Shown here piece after piece: positions 12,540-25,057 of a stretch of DNA of 64,000 nt. The stretch is taken from the NCBI RefSeq assembly GCF_009389715.1, contig NC_052405.1, forward strand, positions 7,977,194-8,041,193, given 5' to 3'. The notes below the pieces were generated by a model. That model searched no databases. It worked only from the letters and a program-made list of their open reading frames with translations, and was not told the origin of the DNA. The stretch is from Phoenix dactylifera (taxonomy: Eukaryota > Streptophyta > Magnoliopsida > Arecales > Arecaceae). Every line of letters starts with the position of its first letter. Positions within the stretch are counted from its first letter, which is position 1. A program made the translations under genes and the position numbers.

Positions 12540-15500
12540 TCATAGCTCATCTTTTAGAGACTCGGATTGGACAGTTGTATCTTTCTGAGTAGTCACATCC
12601 CTATTTTTCTGTATGAAATCAATGATGTCCTCTTTTGTCCTACCCCCATCGTATTGCACAAGCTTGCCACTTGCCGAAGAGAAATACATAGTTGGAAAAC
12701 CCTGAACATTGAACTCCTTCGGGACATCATTTACAGTAGCATCCTAAAAAATAGAGATTAAGGAAAAAAGTCAGAATTTAGACAACAATAAAAGACCTCC
12801 ATTGTCCACCATTAGAAATAAAAGTGAATGCAACATCATAAAAGGAAGAATTAAAAAGAAAAGGTCAGTCCTATTACAAATTGATGGCAGCATAAAATAT
12901 ACAAAAACAAGTGCAAACAGGTGAGTAAAGGAAGTAAAATAATGGAAAAAAAACTCCTATTATATGAGAGATAGCAAATGCACAACCAAATGAACCTATT
13001 AAAAGAAAAGGTCTAATAACACAATTTCAGACATTGGATGTTAGCTGCTCTCTGAAGTGTCAAGCTGGCATAAAGGAGTTGCACACATAAAGAAGTCTCA
13101 ACAAGGGCCCTATCTTGTAACATGCTAGAGCCAACAGGTCTAGAAGCATGCTTCATTTGACCAAGTTGATTCAAACAAAATGAAACAAAGCTTGATACAT
13201 GTCGTAGCATCATCATAAAAGTATGGAACTGAACCAGAGTTTCAAACTGGACCATAATCATATCACAATCATCAGATTGCACCTTTATATTAGATTTATA
13301 TTAGATTTATGCATATTAATCTCTCTCTCTCTCTCTCTCTAACACAAACACTCTAACATTGAAAATATGTAAGGAAACAAGTGAATTATTAAAAAGGTAA
13401 AAAAAACCTCCAAAGTGATTAACAAAAAGAGATTATATTCATATACCAAAGGCACATAAGATGTCACCCTAAAGCACCATGTGCATCGAATGCTTCAAGG
13501 AGCATTAAGATTAGGGACATTGCATGCATGCGTAAGCTGTGAATAGAACAGCACATTTTTTTACAACTCACTTGCAAAAAGTTGTCATTAGCAATTCACC
13601 TAGCATATGTTAACAATCATGATCCTCTATCAACATTTAAATACCTAGCATATGCTAACAGAGATGATCCTCAAGGAACATTCAGATGCGTAATATAAAT
13701 TGTTTTTTTCTTGCAGCAAGTTTAGTCAATCCAATATAACACCACTCCATACAACCTTTATATTGCTAAACTAAAACATAGGCATCAATGCATGCATGCA
13801 TGAGCCTAGCTTGTCATAAATATTGCTAAACTAAAACAGAGTAACAAAAGAACAGGGGCAAAAGCCCTACTATTATAACAGTGTATCATGGATGAAAGGA
13901 AGCTTACCATCTTTGCAATAATAACCTCATCGTCATTTTGGAACGAGACAGCAACTTCTTCTAAAATAGGTGCTAGTTTCTTGCAATGTCCACACCAAGG
14001 TGCATAAAATTCAAGCAGAACTGCAGAACAGAAATGAAAATCAGATCAGCAGATTTAAAGAATATCAGCAAGGGGGTAAAGAAAAGGATGCAAGAAAACA
14101 CAAAAGAAAAGCATGACTTTGACAAAAAAAATTCATATGACCAGAACACTGCATATTTTCTCTAGCCATCTTAAATGGAATAGAATGTCATGAACCTTAA
14201 CTATTTATACCGTAACACTACATACAATGGATTGTCTCAATGAATACTATCTTTACTTGATATAAAAAGCTTACTCAACTCTCCTGCAAAAAAGCTACAA
14301 CAGCACAGCACACAAACACACACACACATGCATGCATACATAAATATAAATATAAATATAATTATATTTACATAACAATTTTTTTTATTGCTAATTAACT
14401 AGAACTTTGAAAGCCTTTCCTAACAAAAATCATAGTTAAGGACTTGGATGGAAAGAACAGAAGGGCATTCAACTAAGAGGCTGGGGAACAGCACAGCTGA
14501 GGGTTCATCGTCTGGTTTCAGCATTGTAAGGGCTAGTGTAGTTTTTATTTCTTTCACCTCTTTAAGTTTTTTGCAAAATTAAGATTCTCTATTTAGTTGT
14601 TCTCTGCTTCGTGCTTCATCACAAACTTGATGACGATATGAGGCTGCCAATTTCTTCCATATACCACCTATGATGTATGCAAGCCCAAAAGAGGAGGGGG
14701 CGAGAATACTATGAAATACAAAATCAAGGAAAAAAGAAACCAGAAGAGAATGTTCAACAAAAAATCAGATGATTATAATACAACTAATCATACTTGCAAC
14801 TATGGGATAAACGGGACAAAAGAACTGCTAATTCCAATTTAACTAATAACCAAGGGATGAATATTTTAAAAAAAGAAATCAATAAAATTACATTTTACTG
14901 CATTCAAAAGTTATTAAAATGATCGATTTCTTAAAAACTACAAAAGTACATTTTTAAACAGCTCCAGATCTACTAATGAAAAAGAAACAAGAAAAAGGAT
15001 GTCTTTGGAAAAGGAAATGGATGCAATGAGCCAACCATGTTTCCCAGACTTGAAAACCACATCATGAAGGCTGTCAGCCACAACCACCTTTACAGGTTCA
15101 TCATTGACCTCAGGAATTGGCTCTGACTTCGTAAATGGCGACAAGCTACCATCCTGCATGCACACGGTCAACTTAGTAAAGCCAGAAATTGATTGCATAA
15201 TGTTAAATTCTATGAGTGTGTCCATACTACAGGCACAGTGCACAAATCCTTATAGACAAAATGAGTGTTAAGTATAAACTTCATGTTATCACAGTTACAG
15301 AATGATATGGACATTATTGCAACTTGTAAGACAAGCAATGAAACCATTACCAGGTAATCCTTCACCCATGTTGCAATTTGATCAGATTCTACATTTGGTT
15401 TGAGATATTTCTGGCCATCATTCTCTTGTACGATGATGAGGGGTGCTTGTTCTTCTTTGAGGCCAAAGAACTAAGTATCCAACCAATTGCACATAAAACT

Positions 15501-18500
15501 ATCAGAAAACCACCAAATTATATGAGCGTAAGGGGAAAAAAAGAGGGGGGAGCGAATATAACCTGGAACGCAGATTGGCTGGCATCAAGATCACCAATCA
15601 GAAAGCTTATGTTCTTTCCTTTGTAGAGCTCAGCAACTTCATAGTACTTGGACTTAAAAGCTTCAAAATTCTCGCTGCTGAAATTCAAAAAGAGCATGGC
15701 CTATCCACCACCAGATTCCAACAGAAAGAACATGTCACATATGAGGGCTAAAATGGAAGCACGATGTAAGATTACAGCACTAAATTATATCAATTTGCAG
15801 GAAGGTAATTATCAAGCATTTGCAGATGGTAAGAGTCAAACATGCACCAGAGTGCATTGACTTAGAACTACCACAAAATCCTGAAATAGCAGGTTGAAAG
15901 ATTCGATTGTAAATAAAGACTGGATATATTGAGTGCATTCATCACAACCAGTTCACTCGTGTCTGTTGATAAAAATTCAACTTTTGATGCACTGACTACA
16001 GTAGAGCTTTACAAAAAAAAAAAAAAAACTGCACAAAATTTGTTGCCACTTCAGCTTTCTATTAAACAAATTTACTTTAGAAAAGAAAATAAGTTCTTAC
16101 TTTGGCATTAGGACTGTTGAAGAATTTTATGAGAAAGGGATGGTTGCTTGGATCTTTATCAAAAGTAACAACCTTAGGCACACTAGCAACTTCAATGAAA
16201 TTCTCTAAAGCATCCACATGAAAATCCTGCACAAGATAACAATCAAATAGTTTATCAGAAAAACAGTGAGTCAAAGAAAGATGTTTTGCTCTTAGCAACG
16301 AGATAAATCAAAACATAAATATGCATGGTGTATATGCCTGTCAGCATATGCAAACAACTGAAAATTTAAAATTAACAAAGAATCAAAGATACCTGGGAAT
16401 CAACATAAAGTTCATCAAATGGCTTGAATAGCCTAACTATAGGTCCACTGACTGTTAAATCCCCACGTGGAAGGAGCTTAGCATCCAAAGTATGACCAAA
16501 ATCATAGTCTGATCGCAGTTTCTCAGCTACCACCATAAAATTTTTAAACTCCTCACGGGAATAATCAGGGAACACCCCCACCTATAATAATGTTTAATAA
16601 GATTGCAACTCAGCATGAAACACCACGAGAGATAAAAGAGGCAAGCGCAGGAAACTACAATGAGGATATGGATAACTTACAATAACAGTTTTCTTGTCCC
16701 CAATGAGAGTACCAGCATCCTCTGATGATTTTATCTCAGCTGAAGCAGGACCAACTTGTTTCTTCAGATATTCAACTATACCTTCAGCCTCCCTTGGACC
16801 TTTATATTCTTGGATGTTCTTTCCTTGATTCCTTACAATCTTAAGCGTGGGATAGCCCGTAACCTCATACTTAGAGGCAAGCTCTTTGTTCTTCTCATCA
16901 TTGGCATCAACTTTAGCAAGAACAACCGGAGGGTCATGCTTACTCAGTATTGATGCAGCCTTCTCATACTGCAAGTACAATACCCCGCCAAAACATCATT
17001 AAGAAATTAGTATGCACAGTCTTAATAAACAACGCATGTGCACATAAATTCTTAGTTCACATGGGTGATTTTCAGATAAACCATTACCTCTGGAGCAAGA
17101 CTTTTGCAATGTCCACACCTGTCACAATAGGGGTTCAGTATATCACAATCAGTAACAGACATATGTGGTATCTATAGAGAATATCACCTTATCTTCCGTA
17201 CAAAAAGTACATAGCCTAACAAAATAGAATGTGATCTAAAACTTTGGAGAACCAGTTAAAGTTGTAATCGCATCAGTATTAAATTGTACTCATTGAAGAT
17301 CAATTGCACTATATTTTTTGATTATTGCTTTGTTAATATTCTGAATTTGATGAAAACATCCCGTAAATAATCCTGCTCCTTGTTTGGGAAAAAAAATCCT
17401 AAGAAGGCACTAACATCTCGAGAGTCAAATAGAAGGGCAACTTTGACATAAACTTGAAAATAGTTGGTATTAGATTATAAAAACACTATAATACGTGGTG
17501 CCATGGTCTAACCATAAATGAGATGCATGTCAAGGATGCTTTTACCATGGAATATATGAAGTTTAGTCTCAATCTCCTTCTAACAAAGAGGTGAATTGAA
17601 AATAAACATATTAAAGGTGGAAGCAGAATAGTTGAACTGCAACACCTTTCAAGTTTGCAATGATGACATGGATAAGGGTTGTCATGCGTCACCTTAAACC
17701 AAAAATCCACCTTCTGGTGTAGCTCACAGTTTAGGTTCATGCAATCAAGGAGTGACCCTCCAAAATTTCCAATGAGAAAAGGATAGCTTGATGCGTTCAT
17801 CTCTAACGCATATGTGAGCCAAAGAGTCCAATGAAGCATAATCCCAATTGAAAAATATTATCTCAAGAATGAATTGTATCATGCCAGTGCCCAAAAATGA
17901 AGAAAGGCCATTGGCGTGATAACATGATAACATTTATCTCAAGATCCTAAAGAAATCTACTTCCAAGTAATAATCCACAAAAAATAAAATAAAATAAAAA
18001 CAGTGCTTCAACTACTCATGAATTGGTAACAAAAACCTTATCTCAATAAAATCATACCAGTTTGAGCATAATAAACCGTCATGGAGAAGGTGGATCTATA
18101 GATCATCTTAAAGTTCACTATGGAGCCATAGAACATCTTAAAGTTCACTATGGAGCCATAGAACATCTTAAAGTTCAGAACGAATATGCGCCCACAATAA
18201 AAGGCATATAAAGGTTTTTAAAGAAAGAAATATTAACAAAAAAGTTCGAAAATATGACCAAAAGAGACACAAATTCAAGAAAAATCATAATTTTGATATG
18301 AGAACTCACCAGAAATCAAAAACAAGAAACTTGGGGTGTAAAGATAGAAAAGGATGGATGAACTCCAACATTAAAACAAAGACATAGAAGCAAATATCGT
18401 AAAAACTATTAACAATTCTTTTAATAAAATTAAGTAAAAGAGGAACTTCCATCAAAATTGATAAGAGTCCAAAATCGTTAGCGACAAACCAAGATCCATT

Positions 18501-18828
18501 CCGATACTCCCTAGGAAAGATCCCTGTCTAATCTGAGGCCGATCCAGACAGGGATCTACCATCCAAACCACAAGAATCGGCTTTGCTAAGAGAAGCTTAG
18601 TAGATTAAGATAGAGAAAGAGGGGATTTGGTTACCATGGGGCGTAGAACTCGACGACGACGAAGGGGTATTTGGCGACGGTCTCGGAGAAGTTGGAGGCG
18701 TCAAGGGTGAGCACAGCCGACTCCTCGACGGCTTCGGCGCCGACCTCCTCCGATCGTGCCGGCGAGAGGGGCGAGAACACAAGTAACGCCAAAAAGGCAG
18801 CGCAGATCGAAACCCTAGAAATCGCCAT
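12540..18828 (-). CDS. Protein disulfide isomerase, ER-resident, PDIL1-type (10 exons, 506 aa)
   Basis: Exons in transcription order: 18635-18828, 17088-17118, 16681-16968, 16393-16581, 16101-16226, 15563-15700, 15351-15470, 15036-15153, 13908-14020, 12540-12743. They join in frame to 506 residues, the usual size of plant PDIL1. The protein forms and rearranges disulfide bonds in the ER lumen. The N-terminus ([19 protein letters not shown]) is a signal peptide. Active site 1 is WCGHC at about residues 65-69 and active site 2 is WCGHC at about 410-414, in the a and a' thioredoxin domains. The b and b' domains lie between them, and the chain ends in KDEL, the ER-retrieval signal. The start chosen is the ATG beginning the signal peptide, 100 bases downstream of a TATA box. 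The first CGHC is split by intron 1, with [10 protein letters not shown] in a 31-base micro-exon. Upstream is an exact ER-stress element, as expected for a chaperone gene. Confidence 0.97.
13321..13340. repeat. (CT)n microsatellite
   Basis: Ten CT units in the intron between exons 9 and 10 of the disulfide isomerase gene. Confidence 0.85.
18093..18177. repeat. 30-bp tandem repeat in intron 1 of the disulfide isomerase gene
   Basis: Two identical 30-base units (AAGTTCACTATGGAGCCATA plus ten more bases) lie at 18111-18140 and 18141-18170, flanked by partial units on both sides. Perfect identity of the two full units points to a recent duplication. Confidence 0.85.
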
Positions 18829-18927
18829 GGGAGTGAGAGACAAGCACCCAAGAATAGTTCTTCCCAATTCTATCTCACAGGTCACAGGATCGAATTGGGG
18901 CTTTGAGAGCCCGACGTGAGAGAGACA

Positions 18928-18933
18928 TTTATA
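18928..18933 (-). promoter_or_regulatory. TATA box of the disulfide isomerase gene
   Basis: Minus strand CTATAAATG, with the TATAAA core 100 bases upstream of the ATG at 18828. This places transcription start near 18900 and leaves a leader of about 70 bases. The spacing supports the chosen start codon. Confidence 0.7.
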
Positions 18934-19236
18934 GAACGCAGTGCCACCGGAGGAGGCGGAGAGCAAACGCGCCCGTGCCATGCGTCACGCATGTTGATGG
19001 AGGCCGCCATAACACGAAACACAAATTACAACAAATGGATAATCGATACGTGGTCATTTTATCTATATTATATGGTTTAGCCTTTGAGTTGACATACGCG
19101 TCCGTCGATTCTTTAGCGGACCCCGAGGATTTTCTTGAGATAGAGATGCGAATCGCTAGATTTTTGCATGTCGAGTTACAGGCACCTGTCAAAGAGCGAC
19201 CGGCAGAGACCAGAGGGGAAACTACGGAAGCATCGT

Positions 19237-19244
19237 CCACGTGG
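19237..19244. promoter_or_regulatory. Palindromic G-box CCACGTGG
   Basis: A perfect eight-base palindrome with the CACGTG core, about 410 bases upstream of the disulfide isomerase ATG. It is a typical bZIP or bHLH binding site. Four more ACGT cores lie between 19401 and 19480. Confidence 0.5.
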
Positions 19245-19408
19245 AAGCATGAGAAGCGGATTTCTTCGATTGTGTACATCTATCTAGGTCTTCTTAGGAT
19301 TTTAGTTTTTCCCCTTGACCTTTCCGGCGGGCGCAAGACGGTGGCGGCTCTTTGTTGTGAGATTTGCTACGCGGCCCAGGGAACTATTAAAGGAAGGATC
19401 ACGTCCGA

Positions 19409-19427
19409 CGTGGCACAATATAATTGG
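19409..19427 (-). promoter_or_regulatory. ER stress response element (ERSE), exact CCAAT-N9-CCACG
   Basis: The minus strand, the sense strand of the disulfide isomerase gene, reads CCAAT, then TATATTGTG (nine bases), then CCACG. This is the canonical ERSE. In plants bZIP28 with NF-Y factors activates chaperone and PDI genes through it during the unfolded-protein response. It lies about 580 bases upstream of the ATG. Match and spacing are seen directly; function is inferred. Confidence 0.65.
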
Positions 19428-19929
19428 ATGATCGACGTGGCCCTTGGATTCTAGGCGGCGTCAGGTTTGCATTGCCACGTCGGTTAAACATCTCGGCGAC
19501 GGCCCTTGGGCTGTGTAGTTGGAGGAGTCGATGGAAGGAGTCAGAATGTTTGGTGCGCGGCGGATCGTATACAAAAAGTCCGTCTGTTTCCACCCCGTGT
19601 GCGAGAAAAGGTCGACTCCTCCGATTATTGTCTGTTTTGAGCTGAACGGCAAATCGAATGTTTGTGGTTTGCCGATTGAGGTGAAGATTGGTGCGTTTTC
19701 GTACGAATCGAGGAACTAATTCTCCAACTAGAGTATTGAAATGCAACCCGATATATGTATGTACGCATGTACATACGTAGTATTAGTTCGTATAAATCAA
19801 TAAAATTAGCAATATCCATCGATATGACATAATTCTATCCAACAATATTATTTAATTTTATTTGTAAAATAAATTTTATAATAAATAAAATTCAAAATCA
19901 ATATTTGAATCCATCATACGAACCAAGAT

Positions 19930-22490
19930 TTCAATTTACATAATTCTGCTTTTCCCTCTTCTTAATATGGTGGATAGGAAGTGTTTAAATCTCCCTCCTT
20001 GATCCACGGTACGCATGCTCCCTATCTCTAGAAAATTTCTTGAAGTTTCAAAACCTTTATCATATTCCTTGATTTTCTTGATTAAGAACATGCACCACCG
20101 AGGATTCAGGACTTGGATTTGATGTTCTAGCCTTTCAACTTTCTGGAACAGGTGCCCCAAATAATCTCTGTTCCATTTCAAGAGGAAGTTTTAGTCTTCT
20201 CAGCAAATTCAACAGTTCTTTATAGTGCCATGCTCTGCACGCCATCTATCGAACACACAACTTCTCAAATGTGAAAGGGAAGTGTCCGTCGCCCAACTTA
20301 GAGCTGGCTGACAGGAGTGTGAAGTGATGGTCCGATCCAATTCCTGTAAGAAGACTGACTCTTGCTCCCGGAAATATGTCGACCCAGTCTACAGCGGTCA
20401 TTGCCCTGTCATTTGTCAAGTATCTCCCAGAGTCTTGCTTCCCCCATCCTATTGTTACACCTGAGAAACCAAGAAAAATCAATCCAGTGCTCCTCATGAA
20501 ATTTTTGAAACTCCCTACTTTCTTTCTACTATTTGCCCCCCTGTTTATCTGAACCGTCAGCAATCACATTAAAGTCTTCAATGATCATCATGGGCAGGCA
20601 GGCCTATGGCAAGTCTTCAAGAACCATATTTGGCATAGTTTCTCCCTCTTGGCCAAAAGTACTCACGTAGATCACCTTAATGATCCATTAATTTACTTCG
20701 AGTTATCAGTGGATATGCTACCAAAAGCCTCTTGCTTCTCGGCAGAGGTAAAGTCTATTGATTTTAGTTCCTTGTTCCATGTTACAAAAGTTCTGCCTAA
20801 GAGGCCATCCAAAGGTATAGAAAAGCAATTCCACCTGTCATCTATATATCTGTCTACTTTGCTTAAGGATTCGCCCGAGATTCTTCTCTCCAAATTACGG
20901 CATAAGTTTGGCTCATGCTTTCTAATGGGTCGTTTGCAATTGTTGATGATTTTAAGATAATATAATCATTGCAAGTGCGGTTGTTGGCTTCGATCGATGA
21001 CTCTGTGAATTTGTTGGCTGGTTCTGCCACTTCCTCGGCTCTGCTTAGGCTTGGACAGTTCTCTTGGATTCCTCCCAAGGGATCCATACTTGATGGGCCG
21101 ATCGTCGGTTCTCGCGCTGTTGGAATATTTTCCGGGTCCAAGCCAAGCAGCTGGATACTCCCTTCTTCATGTTACGGGATTTATGCCTTCCATGCACCAT
21201 GCCGGTTCCAGCGCTGCTCCCCTCGACGATAAGCTCTTTGGGCTCCGGCCTCTATGGGCTGTGGCTTCATCTCGAGTTTGCTCATGGATGGTGGCCCTCT
21301 TTCTTTCGTCTCTTTTGGTTTCATGGCGTTCCTCCATGGTGGATTGCCACCATGCCTTCCATGTCTTAGTGGGCTGATTCATCACACTCCTACTCCATGC
21401 AAGGAGTACTGCAAAATGCGAGCACCCCATGCACACCTCCAGAAACTCTCTCTCAGTATACATCATCCATCACCTTTGGCGACAGCTGCTCGTTAATTTC
21501 CTGCACGCATGTTATGCAACCATTTGCCAGCACCCCTGCATGTCCTACTTCATCATCACCAGCTGCCCCTCTTGACCCGTTCCTTTGCCTAGGTCTGCTT
21601 TGCTGCTCCCCAACGGAGGGCTCCTTTGTTTTTTTCATCTCCCGCGGTGCTGTTGGGACTCTAGAAACTACCATCTAAGCTCTACAGCAAAGTTCGTTAT
21701 TTCAGTATTCGACTCCGTACCGGTGCCACACTAGCACAGTGTCAGTACATAATTCTTTTGGTATATATACCGAGTGCTGGTACGCCATTTATATCAGATA
21801 CCGGTACTGAACTGATATAGTACAGTATATCTCGTACCGTCCGATTTGAGCCGATACGACGTACCAAGATCCATAGAACTTTAATTGCTCGATACGACTG
21901 CAATTCTACCAAGGTCCTCAGTTGTTGGTTCAAACTTCTGGCTTGGATCATGCTGACATTTCTCCTCGATACGACCGCAATTCTACCATAGAGGAAGACA
22001 TGTTCATATTGAAACACTTGCCACAATATGAAAATAAAAGCTATCTACTGCTTCCTTCCTTTTTCCACCGTATCAGTGGTCAGGTCAACCCAAATGTAGG
22101 CTTTAGCATTTTCCTCCCTTGATCGCCTCCTCCGTGCAGTTGTCAATGAACTATGACGCGCTAGTCGTCGCGGTCTGTCCCTCCCATGGTTTCATGGGGA
22201 GGTTTGGAAATTGGAGCCACAGGGTTTCCTTTGTACCGAATCAACTCTACCACTAAAAGTTGGGTCTCTAGTGCTCAATTGCCGGGACTTGCCCGGCAAC
22301 AACCCACACACCTTTAGACTTGCACAATCTCTATCTTCTTCTTTTTCAAATTTGAATAATGTATGCCCAGCTGCAAGCGGAATGACCTTGGAATTCTTTG
22401 GATATGGCCATCTCGATTTGTACTCTTTAATGAGGAAGCTTGACCGAAGGCCTTTATACCCAGTAGCTTCCCGATGAGGGAGTTAACCCA
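19930..22490 (-). mobile_element. L1-type LINE fragment: ORF1 region, linker and endonuclease
   Basis: Read on the minus strand from high to low coordinates. At about 22480-22160 there is an ORF1 (DUF4283-like) piece with IPLAAGHTLFKFEKEEDRD. A proline-rich linker region follows near 21670-21160. The C-terminal endonuclease comes next: EDFNVIADGSDKQGG near 20580-20530, then FMRSTGLIFLGFSG, and GIGSDHHFTLL near 20330. A linker toward the reverse transcriptase follows (WNRDYLGHLFQKVERLEHQI near 20180). No reverse transcriptase is found below 19930, so the copy is truncated at its 3' side. Several stops and frame changes show that it is dead. A GTACCG repeat (21700-21895) interrupts it. Confidence 0.75.
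21700..21895 (-). repeat. GTACCG-rich dispersed repeat, copy 2
   Basis: It carries GTACCGGTGCCACACTAGCA followed by CAGTGTCAGTACA, which is the same 33-base core as the copy at 36650-36815 apart from one base, but in the opposite orientation. It lies between the ORF1 and linker parts of the LINE, so it probably inserted into that LINE. Confidence 0.65.
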
Positions 22491-22639
22491 TCTCCTAGTT
22501 GGTCCATGTAATTTTGCATCGGAGAATACAACTGCTTCTGTGAACTTTTCCTAGAGTCGTGCAATCTCTGACTCGATGACCTTCTGTGATGCCTTTTCCC
22601 TTGTAATACACCGGCCCAGGACGCACCATGGTCCTCGTT

Positions 22640-22990
22640 TTATCCTCTTTCTCGGCTATAGGGTTGGGAATGGGCCCGGGCTGCCTCAATTGGGCTGGGC
22701 AGACTTCGGGCCAGACTTCAGGCTAGGCCTGAAAAAGTTTAGGCTCAACTAGGCTTGAATGTCAAGGCCATTTATTTTTCAGCCGAGCCTGGGTATGCCA
22801 TCAGCCAAGCTCGGGCCCGGCCTAAATCCGAGCTCGAGCCCAAACAAAGCCCAAAATAGAGCCCAAATTCCGACCCAAATCAATTTATTTTTATATATTA
22901 TTATTTAGAGAGAATAATGAGGAAATAAAGGACAAATAAATATGGGTTAGCTAAGAATAATATATCATGTATCATTTATATGTGTTATAG
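22640..22990. repeat. GGCCC/GGGCT-rich dispersed repeat
   Basis: A GC-rich block full of GGGCC, GGGCTGGGC, AGGCCTG and GAGCCCAAA words, then an AT-rich tail. It has the look of the common plant repeats that begin near GGGNATGGGCC, and resembles the block at 11035-11290. The class is not determined. Confidence 0.4.
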
Positions 22991-23179
22991 GAGAGAGCCC
23001 AATTTTTAACTAGCTCATTTACTTATAAACCAATATTATAAAATATAAATTTCAATCAGGTTCGGGTCGAATCAATTTTTGGCTTTTGGGAGGGGGGAGG
23101 GGGAGAGTGGGGTAAATCGGTAAAATTATACAATTGTACAAATAAGAAAATAAAATATTCAAAAATTAAGAATTCTATA

Positions 23180-24120
23180 ATTGGCTATAACCTAGTTTTG
23201 GTATAATTGGCTATATAAGATGCAATCCAATCTACTGCACGGTTAGCTTCTCTATAGACATGTAATACTTCAAAAGAAACAAAGTATGTATCATCCACCA
23301 ACAATCATATAAAAGAGGATGGAAGCGGGTATAGGTAGAAGGTGAATATGAAAACTATCTAATAACTATTACAGAGTCCCTTTTAAATAAATTTGTGAAG
23401 CTCTTAATATCTGCATTACATGAGACAATCCTTTCCATACAGCACACAGTTCTACCATTAGAACTATCGTATCAAAAATTCTGACTCCACCTGCAGCTAA
23501 AAGAATGCCGCCAAGACTCTTGACCAAGAAGCCTGCTCCACCAAAAATGCACACTACTATCAAAGTTGATCCTAAAGAAATAAGGAGTGGCAACTTCCAA
23601 AAGAAAAGAAATTGTATGAGAGGATGCGGAACCTACAATAAAAGAGCCAGAGATCATCCCTATTGTCGTTGAACCCTCTAAAGTAGGCCTGTAGATGAAC
23701 TCTTAAGCATGAGTGGAAGCTCTAAAAAATATCATTACGGCACTCTGTCTCCTCATTTGAAAAATATATTCACCCCGGCTACCCAAGTATAATAAGCAAT
23801 ATAGCACATCAAAACAGCTTCATGTCTTTTACCACTACTGGAAGTTCACTCTCTAATAATGTGAAGGAATTCATCAATGGACAATGCAGGCATAGCATAT
23901 GAACCCTAAAAAGGTGCTAGTCTCCATACATATGACACCATTCTGCATTGTAATAGAATATGAATGATTGATTTCTCAATATCTTGGCATAAATCATAAT
24001 GGTTAGGAATACGAAATCTATAATAATATAAAATCTTTCCATATGAAAATCGATGTCAAACAATTTTCCTTATAAATAAAGCAATTATGTCGGTGACTCC
24101 AAATTTCGCATAACAACATC
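23180..24120 (-). mobile_element. LINE 3' fragment with RNase H-like (RVT_3) end
   Basis: On the minus strand a frame at 23593-23369 encodes GGAGFLVKSLGGILLAAGG and VELCAVWKGLSHVMQILRAS. A second reading near 23300-23190 gives VYREANRAVDWIASYIANY. These are hallmarks of the C-terminal RNase H-like domain of plant LINEs. The fragment is separate from the LINE at 19930-22490, since the order of parts does not allow one continuous copy. It is 5'-truncated and broken. Confidence 0.7.
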
Positions 24121-24276
24121 CTCCATCGTTGACTCTGTCATTACCGAAGAATCCATCTGGAGTTGACCGGCGAAGACCCAGCTCCCATTCTACCTCGCTG
24201 CTATGCTTTGGTTTTACTGCAGCTCATCTTTTGGAAATTATTATGAAACCCAGGCCCTCATAGGATTTAAAGCTAA

Positions 24277-24736
24277 TAATTTTATGGGTATTTTGCATAG
24301 ATACCCTTCTAAATATCAAATTTTACATTAATATCTTTCCAAAATTAATATTTGCATGTATACCCTTGTAAAATTTTGTTATTGTACAAATATCCGTAAT
24401 ATAACAGTTGTTCTAATGGTATTAAGAAAAATTATATTTATATTAATTAAAAATAAAATAAATTTTAAAATTATGCTATTGTCTCTATCTTTTTCTTCTA
24501 TCAGGATCACGATCTATTTGCATGTCTACTTATTAAGAATATTTTAATTATTTTAATTTGAAACCATTAATTTTTTAACTTCGTTAAATAGCATGGGTAT
24601 ATATGCAAAAACAAAATAAAAAAAAAGTAGATGGCAAAATAAATTTGTACGGGGATATATATGTAAATATTAGTTTTTAAAAATATCTTCACACAAAATT
24701 TGATATTTAAAAGGGCATAGAAAAATTTAATTTTAT
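24277..24736. mobile_element. Mutator-like MITE with 9-bp target-site duplication
   Basis: TAATTTTAT occurs at both borders (24277-24285 and 24728-24736), enclosing 442 bases. The ends are long imperfect inverted repeats: left ACCCTTCTAAATATCAAATT and further, right the inverse of AATTTGATATTTAAAAGGGC, extending over roughly 65 bases. The inside is AT-rich and has no gene. Nine-base duplications and long inverted ends are typical of Mutator-like non-autonomous elements. Confidence 0.65.
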
Positions 24737-25057
24737 TGGGCCGGATCGGCAGAACCCCTGATTGCTACCTTTGGGTTCTGTCATGATTTTTGGGTCAAAA
24801 AGGACTCTGAGCCGGCACTCTTAACGCGCCCGACCCACTGCAACGCTGTGGAAACGAGAACAAAACCCATTGAGCGAACTCGTCCCCAGAACACTCTCGC
24901 CTTCTTTAGGCCTGCCCTCTTCTCCTCTCCAAAAATACTCCCCAAAATTTTTTTAGGTCACCTCCGAGAACTTCCACTCTTCTTCGTCTTCTTCTCAGTA
25001 ATTCTTGAACAAAGATTCGATTTTGATTTCCAGTGTCTCGTCGAGGGAGAGAAGAGG
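24737..25057 (+). promoter_or_regulatory. Promoter and 5' UTR region of the GPN2-like gene
   Basis: About 320 bases between the MITE and the ATG at 25058. Pyrimidine-rich stretches (CTTCTTCGTCTTCTTC) near 24980 suit a plant 5' UTR. No clear TATA box is seen. The MITE border lies only about 320 bases upstream of the start codon. Confidence 0.45.

Larger units (their letters stand above)
18829..19929. promoter_or_regulatory. Upstream region of the disulfide isomerase gene
   Basis: About 1.1 kb without a supported gene, GC-richer than its surroundings near the gene. It holds a TATA box, a perfect G-box, several further ACGT cores (19401, 19408, 19435, 19477) and one exact ER-stress element, all described separately. 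A 183-codon plus-strand frame (18903-19454) overlaps these elements and has no recognisable domain, so it is not called. Confidence 0.6.

Noticed and set aside
18903-19454. 183-codon plus-strand frame
   Set aside because: It overlaps the TATA box and promoter elements of the disulfide isomerase gene, has no domain and looks like a chance frame in GC-richer DNA.
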